A stretch of DNA of 35,425 bases from Terriglobia bacterium (GTDB lineage Bacteria > Acidobacteriota > Terriglobia > UBA7540), in the NCBI GenBank assembly GCA_020072925.1, contig JAIQGA010000045.1:1-35425 (forward strand), in the 5' to 3' direction. A model generated the notes under the pieces. That model was given only the letters and a program-made list of their open reading frames with translations, ran no database searches and was not told the DNA's origin. Below are positions 34,834 through 35,425 of this stretch, piece after piece. Each line of letters begins with the position of its first letter. The first letter of the stretch is position 1. The translations under genes were made by a program, and so were the position numbers.

Positions 34834-35425
34834 CTACACGTCGAATTTCTGCGCGAACGCGATGCGCTTTTCGATGGAGGGATGACTGTGGAAGAGGAAT
34901 TCTATCCACGGGTGCGGTTGCCGCTCTGCAAGGTTCAGGGCGGCGAGTTTCTCCATGCTGGAAACGAACGCAGACCTCGAAGGAATCGCCTTGAGCGCGT
35001 AGGCATCCGCCTGGCGCTCCATGGCGCGCGACTGGGCGTTGACCGCCGGTAAAAGGAGAAGAGACAGAACTGTACTCACCAATGCAAGCAAAGGCAGGTT
35101 CGCAAAATCCGCAAGTCCGGCGAATCCAAAATAGTCACTCAGCCACTGCAAAGCGATGTTAGCAAGACAAAAGCCCAGAAATGTCGCCGCGGTCTGGATC
35201 GCGATGCCTTGCAGGATGTGACGATGCACATGGTGGCCGAACTCGTGCGCCAGGACCGCCTCAACCTCGTCTTCGTGGAAATCCGCGAGGAGCGTATCGG
35301 AGAGAATAATCCGTCGCGTGTTGCCCAGACCCACGAGCGCCGCGTTCGCCTTCTTGCTCTTCTCGCTCAGCCTCCACTCGAACACGCCCCGGACGCGTGT
35401 GCCCGCCCGGTTGGAGAGCGCGAGC
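34834..35425 (-). CDS. M48-family (Ste24/HtpX-like) membrane metalloprotease, partial at window edge
   Basis: The frame is open to the last base of the window, so the N-terminus is missing; 196 residues remain. The visible part begins LALSNRAGTRVRGVFEWRLSEKSKKANAALVGLGNTRRIILSDTLL, a Ste24p-type block. The zinc motif is HEFGHH (in VLAHEFGHHVHRH). Two hydrophobic helices follow, then MERQADAYAL, which holds the third zinc ligand Glu. The end FHSHPSIEKRIAFA is the M48 C-terminal signature. The start codon offered inside the window (GTG 35385) is internal, because upstream codons are clearly homologous. It is an inner-membrane protease, perhaps for protein quality control. Confidence 0.92.
   Translation of the reverse strand, partial: LALSNRAGTRVRGVFEWRLSEKSKKANAALVGLGNTRRIILSDTLLADFHEDEVEAVLAHEFGHHVHRHILQGIAIQTAATFLGFCLANIALQWLSDYFGFAGLADFANLPLLALVSTVLSLLLLPAVNAQSRAMERQADAYALKAIPSRSAFVSSMEKLAALNLAERQPHPWIEFLFHSHPSIEKRIAFAQKFDV

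Overview
The window is GC-rich bacterial chromosome, densely coded, with no rRNA, tRNA, CRISPR array or insertion sequence that I can recognise. The gene families fit a soil-type Acidobacteriota: a BY-kinase/Wza/Wzy polysaccharide locus carrying TPR and carbohydrate-binding extras, a TPR-GAF-GGDEF-like protein, a secreted stand-alone TonB C-terminal domain, and an adenosine-specific kinase near lepA. The phylum is an inference from gene content, not from a marker gene.

Left part, minus strand (1-6145): a membrane protein cut by the window edge, an adenosine-specific kinase, a two-gene overlapping pair that looks like a toxin-antitoxin module, lepA, then ugd and galE, which make UDP-glucuronate and UDP-galactose for the neighbouring locus. 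A 483-bp divergent control region (6146-6628) separates ugd from the main operon and holds a TTGACA-18-TAGACT promoter candidate.

Centre, plus strand (6629-29154): a Wzx/Wzy-type exopolysaccharide locus. In order: outer-membrane export protein, tyrosine autokinase/chain-length regulator, TPR plus carbohydrate-binding-like protein, two consecutive Wzy/O-antigen-ligase proteins, MurJ/Wzx flippase, UDP-GlcNAc 2-epimerase, zinc-ribbon methyltransferase, GT-B glycosyltransferase, GT2 glycosyltransferase, short phosphoglycosyl transferase, zinc-ribbon-inserted sugar epimerase, long phosphoglycosyl transferase, a GDP-heptose-type cassette (HddA-like kinase, HddC-like nucleotidyltransferase, GmhB-like phosphatase), a GT4 and a second GT2. 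The logic is a lipid-linked repeat unit started by a phosphoglycosyl transferase, extended by the glycosyltransferases, flipped by MurJ/Wzx, polymerised by Wzy and exported through the Wza/Wzc-like pair.

Two genes in this locus are damaged or altered at catalytic positions. The HddA-like kinase is frameshifted by an apparent internal deletion that removes its GKQDQ segment. The long phosphoglycosyl transferase has Ser in place of the catalytic Asp and has lost two other family motifs.

Right part (29286-35425): a large TPR-GAF protein with a degenerate GGDEF domain and its own promoter candidate, a 3-hydroxyacyl-CoA dehydrogenase and an enoyl-CoA hydratase, a heptamer repeat, nusB, a convergent secreted TonB-C protein, and an M48 metalloprotease cut by the right edge.
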